DNA of 64,000 nt from B69-G16 sp964501905. GTDB taxonomy: Archaea; Thermoproteota; Thermoprotei; Thermofilales; B69-G16. Location: positions 1 through 64,000 of the forward strand of contig CAZCTW010000010.1 in the NCBI GenBank assembly GCA_964501905.1, read 5' to 3'. This document shows, piece by piece, positions 40,182 through 49,306 of the stretch. Below the pieces are notes generated by a model that was not told where the DNA came from, did not search any database, and saw only the letters and a list, made by a program, of their open reading frames with translations. Every line of letters begins with the position of its first letter. Positions within the stretch are counted from its first letter, which is position 1. Made by a program: the position numbers and the translations under genes.

Positions 40182-41516
40182 ATGGAGGTTTTTGAGCAAA
40201 AACTCCACGTGGACGCTTTACAGATAATTCTGGAGGGTATAAGAGCCGCTGATCCCCGCGAGGCTGTAAAGAAATCATTGAAATTTGAGAATGGTGTGTT
40301 GAGAGTTAAGGATAAGGTTTTCGAGCTGGAAGGCAAACTTTACTTAGCTGGCTTCGGAAAAGCTGCCTATAAAATGGCGAAAGCCGCTTTGGAAGAAATT
40401 GGAGGAATCGTAGAATATGGAGTAATCTCAATACCTAAAGGCTCTAAAGTGGAAGAAGAATTGGAGAGAACAGAGGTAATCTTCTCGGGACATCCTAAGC
40501 CGGATTCCGGAAGTGTAGAAGCTGGGAGAAAGATTCTCGAGTTAGCTCACGAGGCTAAAGAGGGAGATTTAGTTTTAGTTCTCATATCAGGAGGCGGATC
40601 CGCGCTCATGGAATATCCCGTTGAAGGAGTTAGCTTAGACGACATAGCGGCTACTTCCACTATGCTGATGAATGCAGGCGCTGATATCTACGAACTTAAC
40701 ACAGTACGTAAACATCTATCTAGAGTCAAGGGGGGGCAGTTGGCTAAGGCTATTTTCCCAGCTAAGACGGTTTCATTGATAATATCCGACGTAGTAGGGG
40801 ATCGCGTTGACATGATAGCCTCTGGTCCCACAGCGCCCGATCCGACCACGTTTCAAGACGCTTGGTATGTGCTGGAGAAGTATCGTTTGACGGATAAAGT
40901 GCCTGAGAGCGTTAAGAGCTACTTGGAGAAGGGAATTAAGGGTGACGTGCCCGAGACCCCTAAAGAAGACGACCCTGTACTCAAGAACGTCTACAATTAC
41001 ATAATAGCTAGCAATATCACATCGCTCAGGAAGATGAGAGATAAGGCCGAGGAAATGGGCTATAATACTCTAATTCTCACCTCGATGATCCAAGGAGAGG
41101 CTAGAGAAGTCGGCAAGGTAATAGCTGCTTTGGCTCTAGAGGTAAAAAAGACAGGGAATCCTGTAAAGCCTCCGGCCGTTATCCTAGCCGGAGGCGAGAC
41201 TACCGTCACCGTTAAGGGCTCTGGCAAAGGTGGCCGCAACCAAGAACTGGCCCTCTCGGCGGCTATACAGATTAAAGGCGTCGACGGCGTGGCTATAGCC
41301 TCCGTGGGTAGCGATGGCATAGATGGCCCAACGGATGCCGCTGGCGCGATCGTAGACGGATATACAGTAATCAGAGCCGAGAATCAAGGCCTAAATGCTT
41401 TAAAATACCTCGATAATAATGACAGCTATACGTTTTTCAAGAAAATAGGGGGGCTTGTGGAGACAGGCTATACCGGCACCAACGTAAACGACTTTATAGT
41501 CGTTATGGTAGCCTAG
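40182..41516 (+). CDS. Glycerate 2-kinase, MOFRL type
   Basis: This 444-residue protein has the DUF4147 N-terminal domain (GFGKAAYKMAKAA, SGGGSALMEYP, NTVRKHLSRVKGGQLA) and the C-terminal MOFRL domain (GGETTVTVKGSGKGGRNQE, SVGSDGIDGPTDAAGA). It phosphorylates glycerate to 2-phosphoglycerate, which in archaea belongs to the non-phosphorylative or semi-phosphorylative Entner-Doudoroff routes, or glycerate salvage. No other genes of those routes are visible except the C-terminus of TpiA at the far end. Confidence 0.95.
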   Translation: MEVFEQKLHVDALQIILEGIRAADPREAVKKSLKFENGVLRVKDKVFELEGKLYLAGFGKAAYKMAKAALEEIGGIVEYGVISIPKGSKVEEELERTEVIFSGHPKPDSGSVEAGRKILELAHEAKEGDLVLVLISGGGSALMEYPVEGVSLDDIAATSTMLMNAGADIYELNTVRKHLSRVKGGQLAKAIFPAKTVSLIISDVVGDRVDMIASGPTAPDPTTFQDAWYVLEKYRLTDKVPESVKSYLEKGIKGDVPETPKEDDPVLKNVYNYIIASNITSLRKMRDKAEEMGYNTLILTSMIQGEAREVGKVIAALALEVKKTGNPVKPPAVILAGGETTVTVKGSGKGGRNQELALSAAIQIKGVDGVAIASVGSDGIDGPTDAAGAIVDGYTVIRAENQGLNALKYLDNNDSYTFFKKIGGLVETGYTGTNVNDFIVVMVA

Positions 41517-41938
41517 CCCCTCCTCCTACCGTATCTAGGATAACCCCTTCGCCGCCTATATTCCCTTACACGTTTTTCTGAGATATTATTTTCCTCATTT
41601 ACCTCTTCTATTTCCTCACTTGAATCTTCTACAGAGCCGTATCTCCCTATGTTAAGCCTCATAGAATTTCGGAAAACTCCAACATAGCAATTCTTTAATA
41701 CTACAGTCGAACCCTCCCTTTCCCGGATTAAATCTATCTTATCGTCCCACAGCGTCATAAGTACGGTGCCCGTCTCGTCTCCTACTAGAGCTTCAGCTAC
41801 TCTGTGCAAAGCATCGTCTCGCCTCGAAGTTACTGTCCTCTCCTCGCCAACTGAGAGGACCTTAACCCTTAGATTTACATTTCTAGAATTTGCGGTTAAA
41901 TTCCCTATTTTTATGAATTGTTCTCCTCTATATCCCAT
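41513..41938 (-). CDS. Crenarchaeal-type single-stranded DNA-binding protein
   Basis: This 141-residue protein has one OB-fold (residues 1-100; VLMTLWDDKIDLIREG-like strand region at about 58-74) followed by an acidic linker and a basic Arg/Gly/Tyr-rich tail. That is the plan of the Sulfolobus-type SSB, with one OB domain and a flexible protein-interaction tail. The tail ends YPRYGRRRG. It binds single-stranded DNA during replication and repair. The end overlaps the glycerate kinase gene by 4 bases. Confidence 0.88.
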   Translation of the reverse strand: MGYRGEQFIKIGNLTANSRNVNLRVKVLSVGEERTVTSRRDDALHRVAEALVGDETGTVLMTLWDDKIDLIREREGSTVVLKNCYVGVFRNSMRLNIGRYGSVEDSSEEIEEVNEENNISEKRVREYRRRRGYPRYGRRRG

Positions 41939-42098
41939 TTACCTACATCCCGTCTGAAGGATGATAAAGAACAACTTAGGGGGTATTTTAACCTTTCTAT
42001 CAATAAACACTCAAAGTATTTCTAGCTAGCCACATAACCCAAAATCGCATAAAACTTCTATGATTGTCTTACATTTATTTGTCATAAATAGTTAAAAA

Positions 42099-42108
42099 AT
42101 GACGTCAT
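42099..42108. promoter_or_regulatory. Perfect 10-base palindrome upstream of an RHH-like gene
   Basis: ATGACGTCAT is a perfect palindrome in the 297-base AT-rich gap between SSB (divergent) and a small DNA-binding protein gene. TATA-like ATAAATAG lies a few bases before it. It could be an operator for the downstream ribbon-helix-helix-like regulator. The remainder of the gap holds a second TATA element (TTTAAAATA, about 42200-42208) and nothing else I recognise. Confidence 0.3.
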
Positions 42109-42235
42109 GATTTCAGCAAATTAAAGCTACTATCCTATAGCGCTAGACAAGACTGGTGTAATATCTCCGTATTTCTATCAATTGCCGACGGTATCCCCTT
42201 TAAAATAGTAGTGAGTGGTGGATTTCGGTGGGAAT

Positions 42236-42412
42236 TTGGGTAGCTTACCAAAAGTAACGAAGGTAGCTCTACAGATAAGAATACCAGCTGATCTAGACCA
42301 GAAGTTTAGAGCCAAAGCCGCCGCAAAATACGGCTTGCGCAGAGGAGCTTTAGAAAAAGCTCTCACGGAGGCCATTTTATTGTGGTTAAAAATAGACGAA
42401 AAGGGTGGTTAG
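42236..42412 (+). CDS. Small ribbon-helix-helix-like DNA-binding protein
   Basis: This protein of about 58 residues has a beta strand (VALQIRIPADLDQKF) followed by two helices (AKYGLRRGALEKALTEAILLWLK), the pattern of CopG/MetJ-type ribbon-helix-helix proteins that bind DNA as dimers. The frame opens at GTG 42215; the TTG at 42236 after GGTGGG, and a TATA element at about 42200, favour the shorter form. It ends four bases before the next gene, so it may regulate its own operon. An antitoxin role is possible but no toxin is seen. Confidence 0.6.
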   Translation: MGSLPKVTKVALQIRIPADLDQKFRAKAAAKYGLRRGALEKALTEAILLWLKIDEKGG

Positions 42413-42416
42413 CGGT

Positions 42417-44369
42417 ATGAAACGCTTATTCATAATTACACTCCTCCTTGTACTAATATCCTTTACATCTAGCACATTCTATGCCTTCCCCAGAGAGCAA
42501 GGCTATTACGCCAAAGTGGATTACATAGTCTCGAGCAGGTTCACTATAAACCTAAACTTCCAAGAAAACGATTTAAAGGAAGTTACAGCTCCTCCGCCTC
42601 CAGTAGGCTATAAACTGGCTTATATGGAGGTTACAGTCAGCGAAGGATTCCCAGATGATCTGGTAGCTGTGAAATTTGATAGGAAAATGGAGAGCGAAGG
42701 AGTTGTAACTTCTTTAGTATCCTTCAGCGGATCTATAAAACTGGCATATGGCGGTAAAGGCAACTTCACCACTCCGGCCGAGCTAAAATGTGTCTATGTG
42801 AAGACTGAATGGAAGATTATACCTGAAAATGGTAAGGTGATAGTGAAGGTTGCTCCTCCCGACGAACCCTTCGATCTAGCTAACTTAACAGTTAAAGTTT
42901 CAGTCGATAACTACGCGCCCTATATAATCAGCGACGTTATATCGCCAAGCGGAGAGAGTATTTTAACCCCTGAGTTTCAGGAAGCTCTACATCCAGATGC
43001 AGTCAGGGTAGACTTGAAAAACTTAGAGCTCAACTTCGAATACGGACTTGAAGAAGGAGAATACGAAATAATATTTAAGTACGGCGACGAGTGCAGACTA
43101 CCTAACGCGTTCTTAGCCAAGGAAATAGAATTCTACAATGGCACAGTGAATGCTTTCGAAACTAAGACGTTCACCGCGCCAACTTCTAGCGACTGGATGA
43201 TTGCGGGGTATATAGTAGTACTCTATAGCCTTTACCCCGTTAGCGGCGGAAAGGCGGATATCTACGTAGAGGCAAGCATGGTAGATTACGTGTACTTTGA
43301 AGATGAGATAATTAGAATTGAAGGCGTGTCTTACTTAATACCTCCCCTAAACTTCGAGCTATGGGTTAAAGCGTACATAGTGTATGGATCTTGGTTTAAA
43401 GTAATTAGTAGATTTAAAAAACCAGTTAACATACTCTACGCTCCAGTATTAATAAAGGAAGTTGGAGAATGGTCCAAGCAAGGGTTAAGAATTAGGGTTT
43501 CAGAGAAAGACGTCGAAGATTCAATGTACGCGTATCTAATAGTCCAACTCCCATCTTATGGTAGAGTAAAGAACATAATAACCCCCAGCGGCGGAGCTCT
43601 CGGAGAATATAAAGATAGCTTGCTACCATGGTCTTCAACAGTTAGAGCTATTAGCGTCGCGGACAACCAGGCATATATACAAGTTAAAAACGGCGAAACT
43701 CTGGAAACCGGAACCTATATCGTGGAAATAGAGTGGACGCCATTGCGCGTGAGGGCGGTTGACGCTGATGGAAACCCGCTAGAGGGAGCCATCGTCAAAC
43801 TCGAAGGACCTATAAGCGTTGAGGCTGAAACGGGCGAAGACGGAGTAGCAGAACTTTTAATCTATCGCCCCGGCATGTATAAGCTGAGCATCGAGTATAA
43901 ATCAGTGCTCGTTGGGAACGCGCAGCTCTATACGATTACAGAAACTACAATGGAAATGAAATGTAGCGTGTTTAACCTCGAGATAGAGACTGTAGACCTT
44001 TGGGGCAAAGCGCTTTCCGGCACTGAAGTTGTAATGAAGACTGAAGAAGGAAGAACCATATTCTCAGGCGAGACGAATGAAAATGGCATACTTAAGGTAA
44101 ATCAGGTACCCGGAGGTAAATACAATATAGAGGCTTACTATAAGCGCGTTAGAACAGATTTTAGCGAAACTATAGACTCTAGTAAAAAAATAAAGTTGAA
44201 GCTTGATGTAGCGTTTGAAATACCGTTCCTAGGAGTACCCGTGAGTAAGCTAGAGACTATAACTGCAGCGATTGGCTCCATCGCGCTTGGCTTCGCAGGC
44301 TACGCAGCTTCTCGCAGAGGAAGAAAGGTAAAAGAGGAAGACATAGTAGAGCTCGAAACATTTGAATAA
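42417..44369 (+). CDS. Exported membrane-anchored protein with Ig/Cna-B-like domains
   Basis: A protein of about 650 residues with a signal sequence (LFIITLLLVLISFTSSTFYAF), a large unrecognised outer region, two carboxypeptidase-regulatory or Cna-B-like beta domains near the C-terminus (VRAVDADGNPLEGAIVKLEG and VDLWGKALSGTEVVMKT) and a final transmembrane helix with a basic tail. Such architecture suggests a surface protein. The ATG at 42417 is preceded by GGGTGG; the frame also opens at a GTG at 42405. Followed by, and overlapping, an M48 peptidase gene. Confidence 0.8.
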   Translation: MKRLFIITLLLVLISFTSSTFYAFPREQGYYAKVDYIVSSRFTINLNFQENDLKEVTAPPPPVGYKLAYMEVTVSEGFPDDLVAVKFDRKMESEGVVTSLVSFSGSIKLAYGGKGNFTTPAELKCVYVKTEWKIIPENGKVIVKVAPPDEPFDLANLTVKVSVDNYAPYIISDVISPSGESILTPEFQEALHPDAVRVDLKNLELNFEYGLEEGEYEIIFKYGDECRLPNAFLAKEIEFYNGTVNAFETKTFTAPTSSDWMIAGYIVVLYSLYPVSGGKADIYVEASMVDYVYFEDEIIRIEGVSYLIPPLNFELWVKAYIVYGSWFKVISRFKKPVNILYAPVLIKEVGEWSKQGLRIRVSEKDVEDSMYAYLIVQLPSYGRVKNIITPSGGALGEYKDSLLPWSSTVRAISVADNQAYIQVKNGETLETGTYIVEIEWTPLRVRAVDADGNPLEGAIVKLEGPISVEAETGEDGVAELLIYRPGMYKLSIEYKSVLVGNAQLYTITETTMEMKCSVFNLEIETVDLWGKALSGTEVVMKTEEGRTIFSGETNENGILKVNQVPGGKYNIEAYYKRVRTDFSETIDSSKKIKLKLDVAFEIPFLGVPVSKLETITAAIGSIALGFAGYAASRRGRKVKEEDIVELETFE

Positions 44370-45783
44370 AATCCTCTTTTTTAAAAAAATGTCATACGAA
44401 TATAGAATAAATTGGATTCAATTAAAAAATGAGGAAAAAGAGGATTTTATAAACTATATAGGAGATTTTTTGAAATCTGCCTATAAAGAGGAGGTAGTCT
44501 TTTTTGATAAGATAGAATATAACAGCGAGCCTGGCTTGGTACTTCAGCTCCGAGGAAAGGCTCATTTAGAAATACTGGTTGTCGCGTCTAAAACTCCACT
44601 TGTTAAAATAGTTTTCCTGGACGAGAATGGCCGGATCGAGATAGCTGAAGCTTTAGCTAGTTTCATAGGCAAAGTGGCGTCGTCGTACCGCAAGAAAAGC
44701 ACGCTTTACTACGTTTACGTCTATGGGAAAAGTATCCAACCCGCAAAAGTAAAGTCTTTAATTGGCAGACTCGTGGAGGAGGTTTTTCTAAATAATATGG
44801 CACTATTTTTTGCCTTCTCCACGATATTATACTCTTTAATATCTCTAGTTTTTGACGGGGGTTATACTCCTTTAGCGTTTATAGCTCTCTTGCTTCCCTT
44901 TCAGTTTTTCTCATATAAAATACCAGTCGTTATTGGAGATTGGGAGATTTCCTCGGAGAAAAATCGAGTGCTTATAACCGGTCTCCCTATGCCACTTAAG
45001 ATCTATAAAAAACTGATAGATAGAATAGTAAAAACAGGTGAAGTTTATAAGTTAAAAGAAGAGATATATAGGCTAATACTTGAAGGAAAGAAATGTTTTG
45101 TAAAGGATATAATCCTCAAGTGTTATGATGTGAATTTAAGAAAAGAGGATATAAGAATAAAAGAAGTCAACCTCTTTAGATTAGCTAAGAAAGCATTCTC
45201 TAAAATAGGACTACCCCCTCCTAAGATTTACTTGGTAAATTCTCTGGATTTAAACGCTGCCGCGCTAGGCATACATCCTAGCTTTTCCTCCATTATAGTA
45301 ACCTCAGGATTGCTCATAGAGCTAGAGGAAAACGAAGTCGAAGCGGTATTAGCACATGAAGCAAGCCATATAAAGCACCGAGATACGTTTACCCTATATG
45401 TATTAAGCAGCGTGCTGTATTTAATCCAAGCCTACCTCGCATACATAACATTACCGCTTCTTCTAGCTCTCTCACTACGATTGGGAATTATCTGCACTAC
45501 CTTAACGATATTCTTCTTCATAGCCAAAATCATCGAAGTTAAAGCAGATTTAGACGCCGCTTGGACAAATAACCCTTCGAGCCTGGCATTCGCCTTAGAA
45601 AAAATAGCCCCTAAAAGGTCTAAAGTAGAAAAACGTCGCAGATTAAAAGATTGGATTTCTTGGACCTCCCATCCTCCACTCAGCTTTAGGATTTACGTTC
45701 TACGCAACTACCCTGCAAATAAACACGGTTGGCTAACCGCCTTAAAACTCTGTATATGCGATCTAGCGAGAAGCATCATATGA
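44362..45783 (+). CDS. M48-family membrane metallopeptidase
   Basis: This protein of up to 473 residues has the HtpX/M48 motif H332-E-A-S-H336 (LAHEASHIKHRDT) and third ligand E392 (IIEVKADLDAA), with about four helices: two near residues 146-186 and two around 345-391. An unusual N-terminal region of about 140 residues precedes them. It starts at TTG 44362 overlapping the previous stop, or at ATG 44389; neither has a clear ribosome-binding site. It probably degrades or matures membrane or exported proteins, perhaps the neighbour. Confidence 0.87.
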   Translation: MNKILFFKKMSYEYRINWIQLKNEEKEDFINYIGDFLKSAYKEEVVFFDKIEYNSEPGLVLQLRGKAHLEILVVASKTPLVKIVFLDENGRIEIAEALASFIGKVASSYRKKSTLYYVYVYGKSIQPAKVKSLIGRLVEEVFLNNMALFFAFSTILYSLISLVFDGGYTPLAFIALLLPFQFFSYKIPVVIGDWEISSEKNRVLITGLPMPLKIYKKLIDRIVKTGEVYKLKEEIYRLILEGKKCFVKDIILKCYDVNLRKEDIRIKEVNLFRLAKKAFSKIGLPPPKIYLVNSLDLNAAALGIHPSFSSIIVTSGLLIELEENEVEAVLAHEASHIKHRDTFTLYVLSSVLYLIQAYLAYITLPLLLALSLRLGIICTTLTIFFFIAKIIEVKADLDAAWTNNPSSLAFALEKIAPKRSKVEKRRRLKDWISWTSHPPLSFRIYVLRNYPANKHGWLTALKLCICDLARSII

Positions 45784-45878
45784 TCTGTATGATATATATG
45801 TATGACATTATTTCATACTGGAATTAGTTGTTACAAAGAGTATTTACTGAATTATTAATTTCAATATCTGGTGTTTCA

Positions 45879-46193
45879 ATGTACTCCAAGATTAAAGAAA
45901 TCATAAAAATACTCGATTCGGTTATAACGGATGAGAACTTAGACGAGAACGTGAGAAAGAACTTGTTGACGTCGAGAAAATTGTTGACTGAAATTCTCGA
46001 CGAAATCCTTTGTTTAAGAGGATGTATCAGAGAAATGAGCTATATCTTCGAGGAGACTATGGCTTTGCTGAACATGAACAACGGCAGCGAAAATCATGCT
46101 CTGAAGTTTCTTAAAGATAGTATGTATACCGAACTTGATATTAAGTGGAGAGATGAGAAAAAGATAGCAAAGATAGAAAACATCATTGGCTAG
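45879..46193 (+). CDS. Small helical hypothetical protein
   Basis: This protein of about 104 residues is predicted to be all helical; the part SKIKEIIKIL...ENVRKNLLTSRKLLTEIL faintly recalls the UPF0147 family, but I do not make that call. The frame opens at TTG 45828; the ATG at 45879 follows a T/A-rich leader. A region with repeats of GTATGA and TCATAC (about 45790-45815) lies upstream. The end overlaps the convergent deacylase gene by 4 bases. Confidence 0.5.
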   Translation: MYSKIKEIIKILDSVITDENLDENVRKNLLTSRKLLTEILDEILCLRGCIREMSYIFEETMALLNMNNGSENHALKFLKDSMYTELDIKWRDEKKIAKIENIIG

Positions 46194-47014
46194 ATTCTTA
46201 AGATCTCCAATCTTAAAGCATTTAAAATAGGCAGTATGCTCTCTCTGTGAAATCTTTTCATGCCCTTCCAATCCAGCAAAGCGTATCTCACAGACCCTCG
46301 CGTTCTCTCTACCATTTGCGCCACCATGTCCTCATCAACGTAATCAAGAACGTACTTCGGGGCTATATGCCCAACCAGGATGCCCTTCTCTAGAGATACT
46401 TTCGTTATTTTAGGTGCATAGTGAGGGCCGCCAAAGGCTATGCAAACATCCCCCTCCTCCTCTGCAAACGCTGCCTCCATTATTGCAGATGCTACGGCAA
46501 CTCCGGCTTTTTCATTAGTCCACTCCTCTAATCCGCTACCTATCTCAACGAAGAGAGCGGCGGTTTTCTCTAGATAGGGGCCGTGATGCGTAGCCTCGTA
46601 ACTGACCTCCCAATCAATTAGGTTCATTTTTTCCCGTTGCTCCACCATTTTTTTCAACGCCAAAAACATAGCTGCGGGAGGCGCTATAGTAAGCTTCCTC
46701 GGCCGTCCACCCAACTTTACTTCCTCTGTAAAATTGCCAGGTACATGAGTTAGTAGGGAGGGTAGCTTAGCCGCGGATTCATGACGACTCGCGAATATAA
46801 AAGTTTTAAAATCTAATTTTTCCTCTAAGAAATCCGCCTTTACAAGTTCCTCCTCAATAGTTACAAGTACTATATCCTTGAATCTGAAAATTTTATTTCC
46901 ATAAACTTTTTCGGCGGCTTCCCTAAATGGATATTCAGATAGCAATTTCTCTCTGATGTTTAAACTAGCAGGGTCCACCTTCGAGGTTATTATAGCGACT
47001 CTGCCGGAAATCAT
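46190..47014 (-). CDS. dtdA: D-aminoacyl-tRNA deacylase, DtdA (DTD2) type
   Basis: This protein of about 274 residues has the DtdA/GEK1 motifs: SRHESAAKLPSLLTHVPGN (about residues 75-93) and YEATHHGPYLEK (about 139-150), then FGGPHYAPK. It removes D-amino acids wrongly attached to tRNA; archaea and plants use this type. The frame extends to 47086, but AATATAAGTAC near 47036-47046 is a TATA box whose start would sit near the ATG at 47014, so I place a leaderless start there. Confidence 0.94.
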   Translation of the reverse strand: MISGRVAIITSKVDPASLNIREKLLSEYPFREAAEKVYGNKIFRFKDIVLVTIEEELVKADFLEEKLDFKTFIFASRHESAAKLPSLLTHVPGNFTEEVKLGGRPRKLTIAPPAAMFLALKKMVEQREKMNLIDWEVSYEATHHGPYLEKTAALFVEIGSGLEEWTNEKAGVAVASAIMEAAFAEEEGDVCIAFGGPHYAPKITKVSLEKGILVGHIAPKYVLDYVDEDMVAQMVERTRGSVRYALLDWKGMKRFHRESILPILNALRLEILRI

Positions 47015-47058
47015 AGCATTTTTATACCATAATTTAGTACTTATATTAACCGCGGCCG

Positions 47059-47105
47059 ATGATGTCGGGCCCAAGCGTGGAACCATGACGATACTACTAA
47101 ATTGA
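47059..47105 (+). ncRNA. Candidate box C/D guide sRNA (degenerate boxes)
   Basis: Plus strand: box C AUGAUGU (47059-47065), a 12-nt spacer CGGGCCCAAGCG, D' UGGA, three bases, C' AUGACGA (47085-47091), a 10-nt spacer UACUACUAAA and D UUGA (47102-47105). The 7-12-4-3-7-10-4 spacing equals that of the sRNA at 29281-29327. CGCGGCC before C and GGCGCG after D can pair with one bulge. A TATA element TTTTATACC (47019-47028) fits. Against it, box C and box D each have one non-consensus base, and D is normally strict. Confidence 0.35.
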
Positions 47106-47125
47106 GGCGCGCGGGGAGTGTGGTG

Positions 47126-47698
47126 TTGAATTTGAAAAAAAGACAGAAGAGAAATAAACCAGGAGCCAGAACTCCGCTCAGCAAAAAAGAAATAGCCAAA
47201 AGACGCTTGAAAAGCTATCAGCTTCAGTCGATCTTCGTTCTAGTGGGCGGACTAGTAATCTCGGCTTTTATACAATACCTAATAGGGGATGGACTCACCG
47301 CTGTAATAGATCCTATCTCTTGGCCAGCGTTAACAGCAATATCAGTAGCTACTTTTATGGCCATAGCCATCTATGTTAAAGCATACTCGTTCTATCTGTA
47401 CGCTAGGCTCTTCGACTTGCTATCAGCAACTCAAGTCTTACCTGCTAGACCTGAAGAAGCCAGGATTGTGCCAACGGTTCAAGCCCAACCTACAGCTTTG
47501 CCAGCCGTTCCGCCAGCGCCTAAGCCTGTTAGACCACCATCAAAACCCATCGAAACTGCTCAAGCCATACAGGAGCCAAGGGCTCCTCCGATACAGCCGG
47601 TTAGAACAGGGAAGAAGATATGTCCATATTGCGGTCGTGAACTTCCGCTCGGCGATATTCACGTATTCTGTCCCTTCTGCGGAAAGAAGCTCAGATAA
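47126..47698 (+). CDS. Membrane protein with C-terminal zinc ribbon
   Basis: A protein of about 190 residues: a basic N-terminus (KKRQKRNKPGARTPLSKKEIAKRR), two membrane helices (about residues 32-54 and 66-88), a proline-rich linker of some 60 residues and a C-terminal zinc ribbon with CPYCGRE and CPFCGKK. The arrangement resembles zinc-ribbon membrane proteins of unknown role in archaea. The frame opens at TTG 47102; GGGGAG placed before TTG 47126 favours the later start, which also leaves the candidate sRNA free. Confidence 0.7.
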   Translation: MNLKKRQKRNKPGARTPLSKKEIAKRRLKSYQLQSIFVLVGGLVISAFIQYLIGDGLTAVIDPISWPALTAISVATFMAIAIYVKAYSFYLYARLFDLLSATQVLPARPEEARIVPTVQAQPTALPAVPPAPKPVRPPSKPIETAQAIQEPRAPPIQPVRTGKKICPYCGRELPLGDIHVFCPFCGKKLR

Positions 47699-47702
47699 CT
47701 CC

Positions 47703-48836
47703 CTACTCAGCAGCATTCCGGATGTAAAGAACTACTATGACTCCAAATAGAACAGAAATAACTAAAAGTACTAACAGGTTTTCCTCAATTTTCTGAATTC
47801 TTTTCAAAGTCTTTAAAATGGTTAACCTTAAGGAATTAGAGGGCAAAGTTATCGTTAGATAATCGTTAGGATCCTCGCCTATCATTTTAGCTAAGATCAA
47901 TACTCTATCGGAGATGTTAACCCCAGCTCCGTCCACGTACGGTGATTCTCCGTAATTCATTTTAACCGTCGTGTCAATAGGCACGCATGTCTCCCCTTCG
48001 CAGGCCATTGAAAAAACGTGTAGCGCCGCGTTCCTATAGCTGAGAGACAGAGATTCCGTAGATTCATTAATTAAAACTCCTTCCTCGTAGACAATAGAGA
48101 GGCACATGAAAGATGGTATCCCCTTTAGCCTCAGCAAAGCCGTCACTAGAGCCGCCCTATCTCCGCAGGCTCCTCTTTTTTCGTATAGGGTTTTCGAGGG
48201 ATATTTTATTTGAAAAGTTTCTTTATCGTAAATTATGTGTTCGTCGACCCATTTAGCTACGGCATGCACATATTCCGGTACAGAGCTAACATTTCTTCCT
48301 AAACTTTCCGATAACTCTATAACAGCCGACCACGACGAATTTTCGCCCTCACGTACCCAAAAGCCAGTAAGGTAGGTTAAGGGGGTCCCATTAAAAGAAT
48401 TTGTCAACTCTCTTTTTTCTAGCATAGATAGAGTACGGAACTTTCTATTGAGAGTAAGTCCGCCTTCTGCCCAGTTGGCCGAGATAAACTGTAAAACTGT
48501 AATGTTTACAGTTTCTCCTGGCTTTAACTCATAAAGCGGAGTCTCTATGATAAAACTTCCTTTATATTCGACTATCTTACATTGATGAGTAATATCTTTA
48601 TCATTGGCATAGATAGCAATTTTTTCTAGCTTCTGCCACCCAGCTATGTTGAGCGCAACAAACTCCTTTATATTCCGACCTAAACCGACATTAACGATTT
48701 CATCCCCTTTATTCTCGAAGATGAAGACTGATCTATATTCGTATAGAGTAAGTTTGGATTCTAAAAGTATGGGTACTGTCACGAGAAGAAGGGGAATTAG
48801 CAGAAGTATGATCATTAGTATATTAATTTTGCTCAT
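47703..48836 (-). CDS. Membrane-anchored transglutaminase-like protein
   Basis: This 377-residue protein has a signal-anchor helix (residues 6-24), a beta-rich region, a Transglut_core domain with the catalytic triad C224 (KRGACGDRAA), H273 (AALHVFSM) and D288 (PIDTTVK), and a C-terminal transmembrane helix (about 352-371). Archaeal transglutaminase-like proteins are probably extracellular peptidases or amidases. A minus-strand TATA element AATATATAG lies near 48888-48896. It is convergent with the zinc-ribbon membrane protein gene, four bases apart. Confidence 0.87.
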   Translation of the reverse strand: MSKINILMIILLLIPLLLVTVPILLESKLTLYEYRSVFIFENKGDEIVNVGLGRNIKEFVALNIAGWQKLEKIAIYANDKDITHQCKIVEYKGSFIIETPLYELKPGETVNITVLQFISANWAEGGLTLNRKFRTLSMLEKRELTNSFNGTPLTYLTGFWVREGENSSWSAVIELSESLGRNVSSVPEYVHAVAKWVDEHIIYDKETFQIKYPSKTLYEKRGACGDRAALVTALLRLKGIPSFMCLSIVYEEGVLINESTESLSLSYRNAALHVFSMACEGETCVPIDTTVKMNYGESPYVDGAGVNISDRVLILAKMIGEDPNDYLTITLPSNSLRLTILKTLKRIQKIEENLLVLLVISVLFGVIVVLYIRNAAE

Positions 48837-48925
48837 AACTTCACCGTGGTAACGAATTTGCGCCGAGATTTAAGCCATTCTTAGCCTCTATATATTGGTT
48901 ACTCTAGTAGGGATCTAAACAAGGT

Positions 48926-49306
48926 TTAGGTAGCGCCGAGCTTTAGCAAATCTTCAATACTTAACTTAAGGGCTTCCTCTACTTCTTCTCTTGTCGCTGG
49001 TGTAAGCTCGAAAAGTCTTCTAGCAAATATCTTGAGCATGTCCTCAATATTTACCTCCTCTTTTAGCCAGAGATAGGCTATGAAAGCTTCAGCTAAATCT
49101 TGGGGTGACATTAAACCTCTCCTTATGCCGGCTCGTCCGTAAACTGCTAGCCATGCTTGTTTTAAAATAGTATTTTTAACTTTTAACCCGATGGGCTTCT
49201 TGAAGAAAATAGTAAGAGAAGCTGATGCGATAAAGTTAACTATAGCATCCCCGAGTTTAGCTAAATCTTTGTTAAGACTTTCGAGGATTTGACTTCTTTT
49301 TGGCAT
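48926..49306 (-). CDS. RNase III-like domain protein
   Basis: This 126-residue all-helical protein shows LAKLGDAIVNFIASASLTI (about residues 15-33), recalling the LGDAVL core of the RNase III fold, and matches in size the archaeal RNase III-like family known from Pyrococcus. The acidic nuclease residues are not all obvious, so catalysis is unproven. It starts inside the end of the RpoL gene (35-base overlap), in an operon of transcription and RNA-processing genes. Confidence 0.7.
   Translation of the reverse strand: MPKRSQILESLNKDLAKLGDAIVNFIASASLTIFFKKPIGLKVKNTILKQAWLAVYGRAGIRRGLMSPQDLAEAFIAYLWLKEEVNIEDMLKIFARRLFELTPATREEVEEALKLSIEDLLKLGAT

Noticed and set aside
41955..41975. CUGA-AG-GAUGAUA near the SSB gene as D'/C' boxes of an sRNA
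   Set aside because: No box C lies 12 nt upstream and no box D downstream, and the stretch overlaps the SSB promoter.
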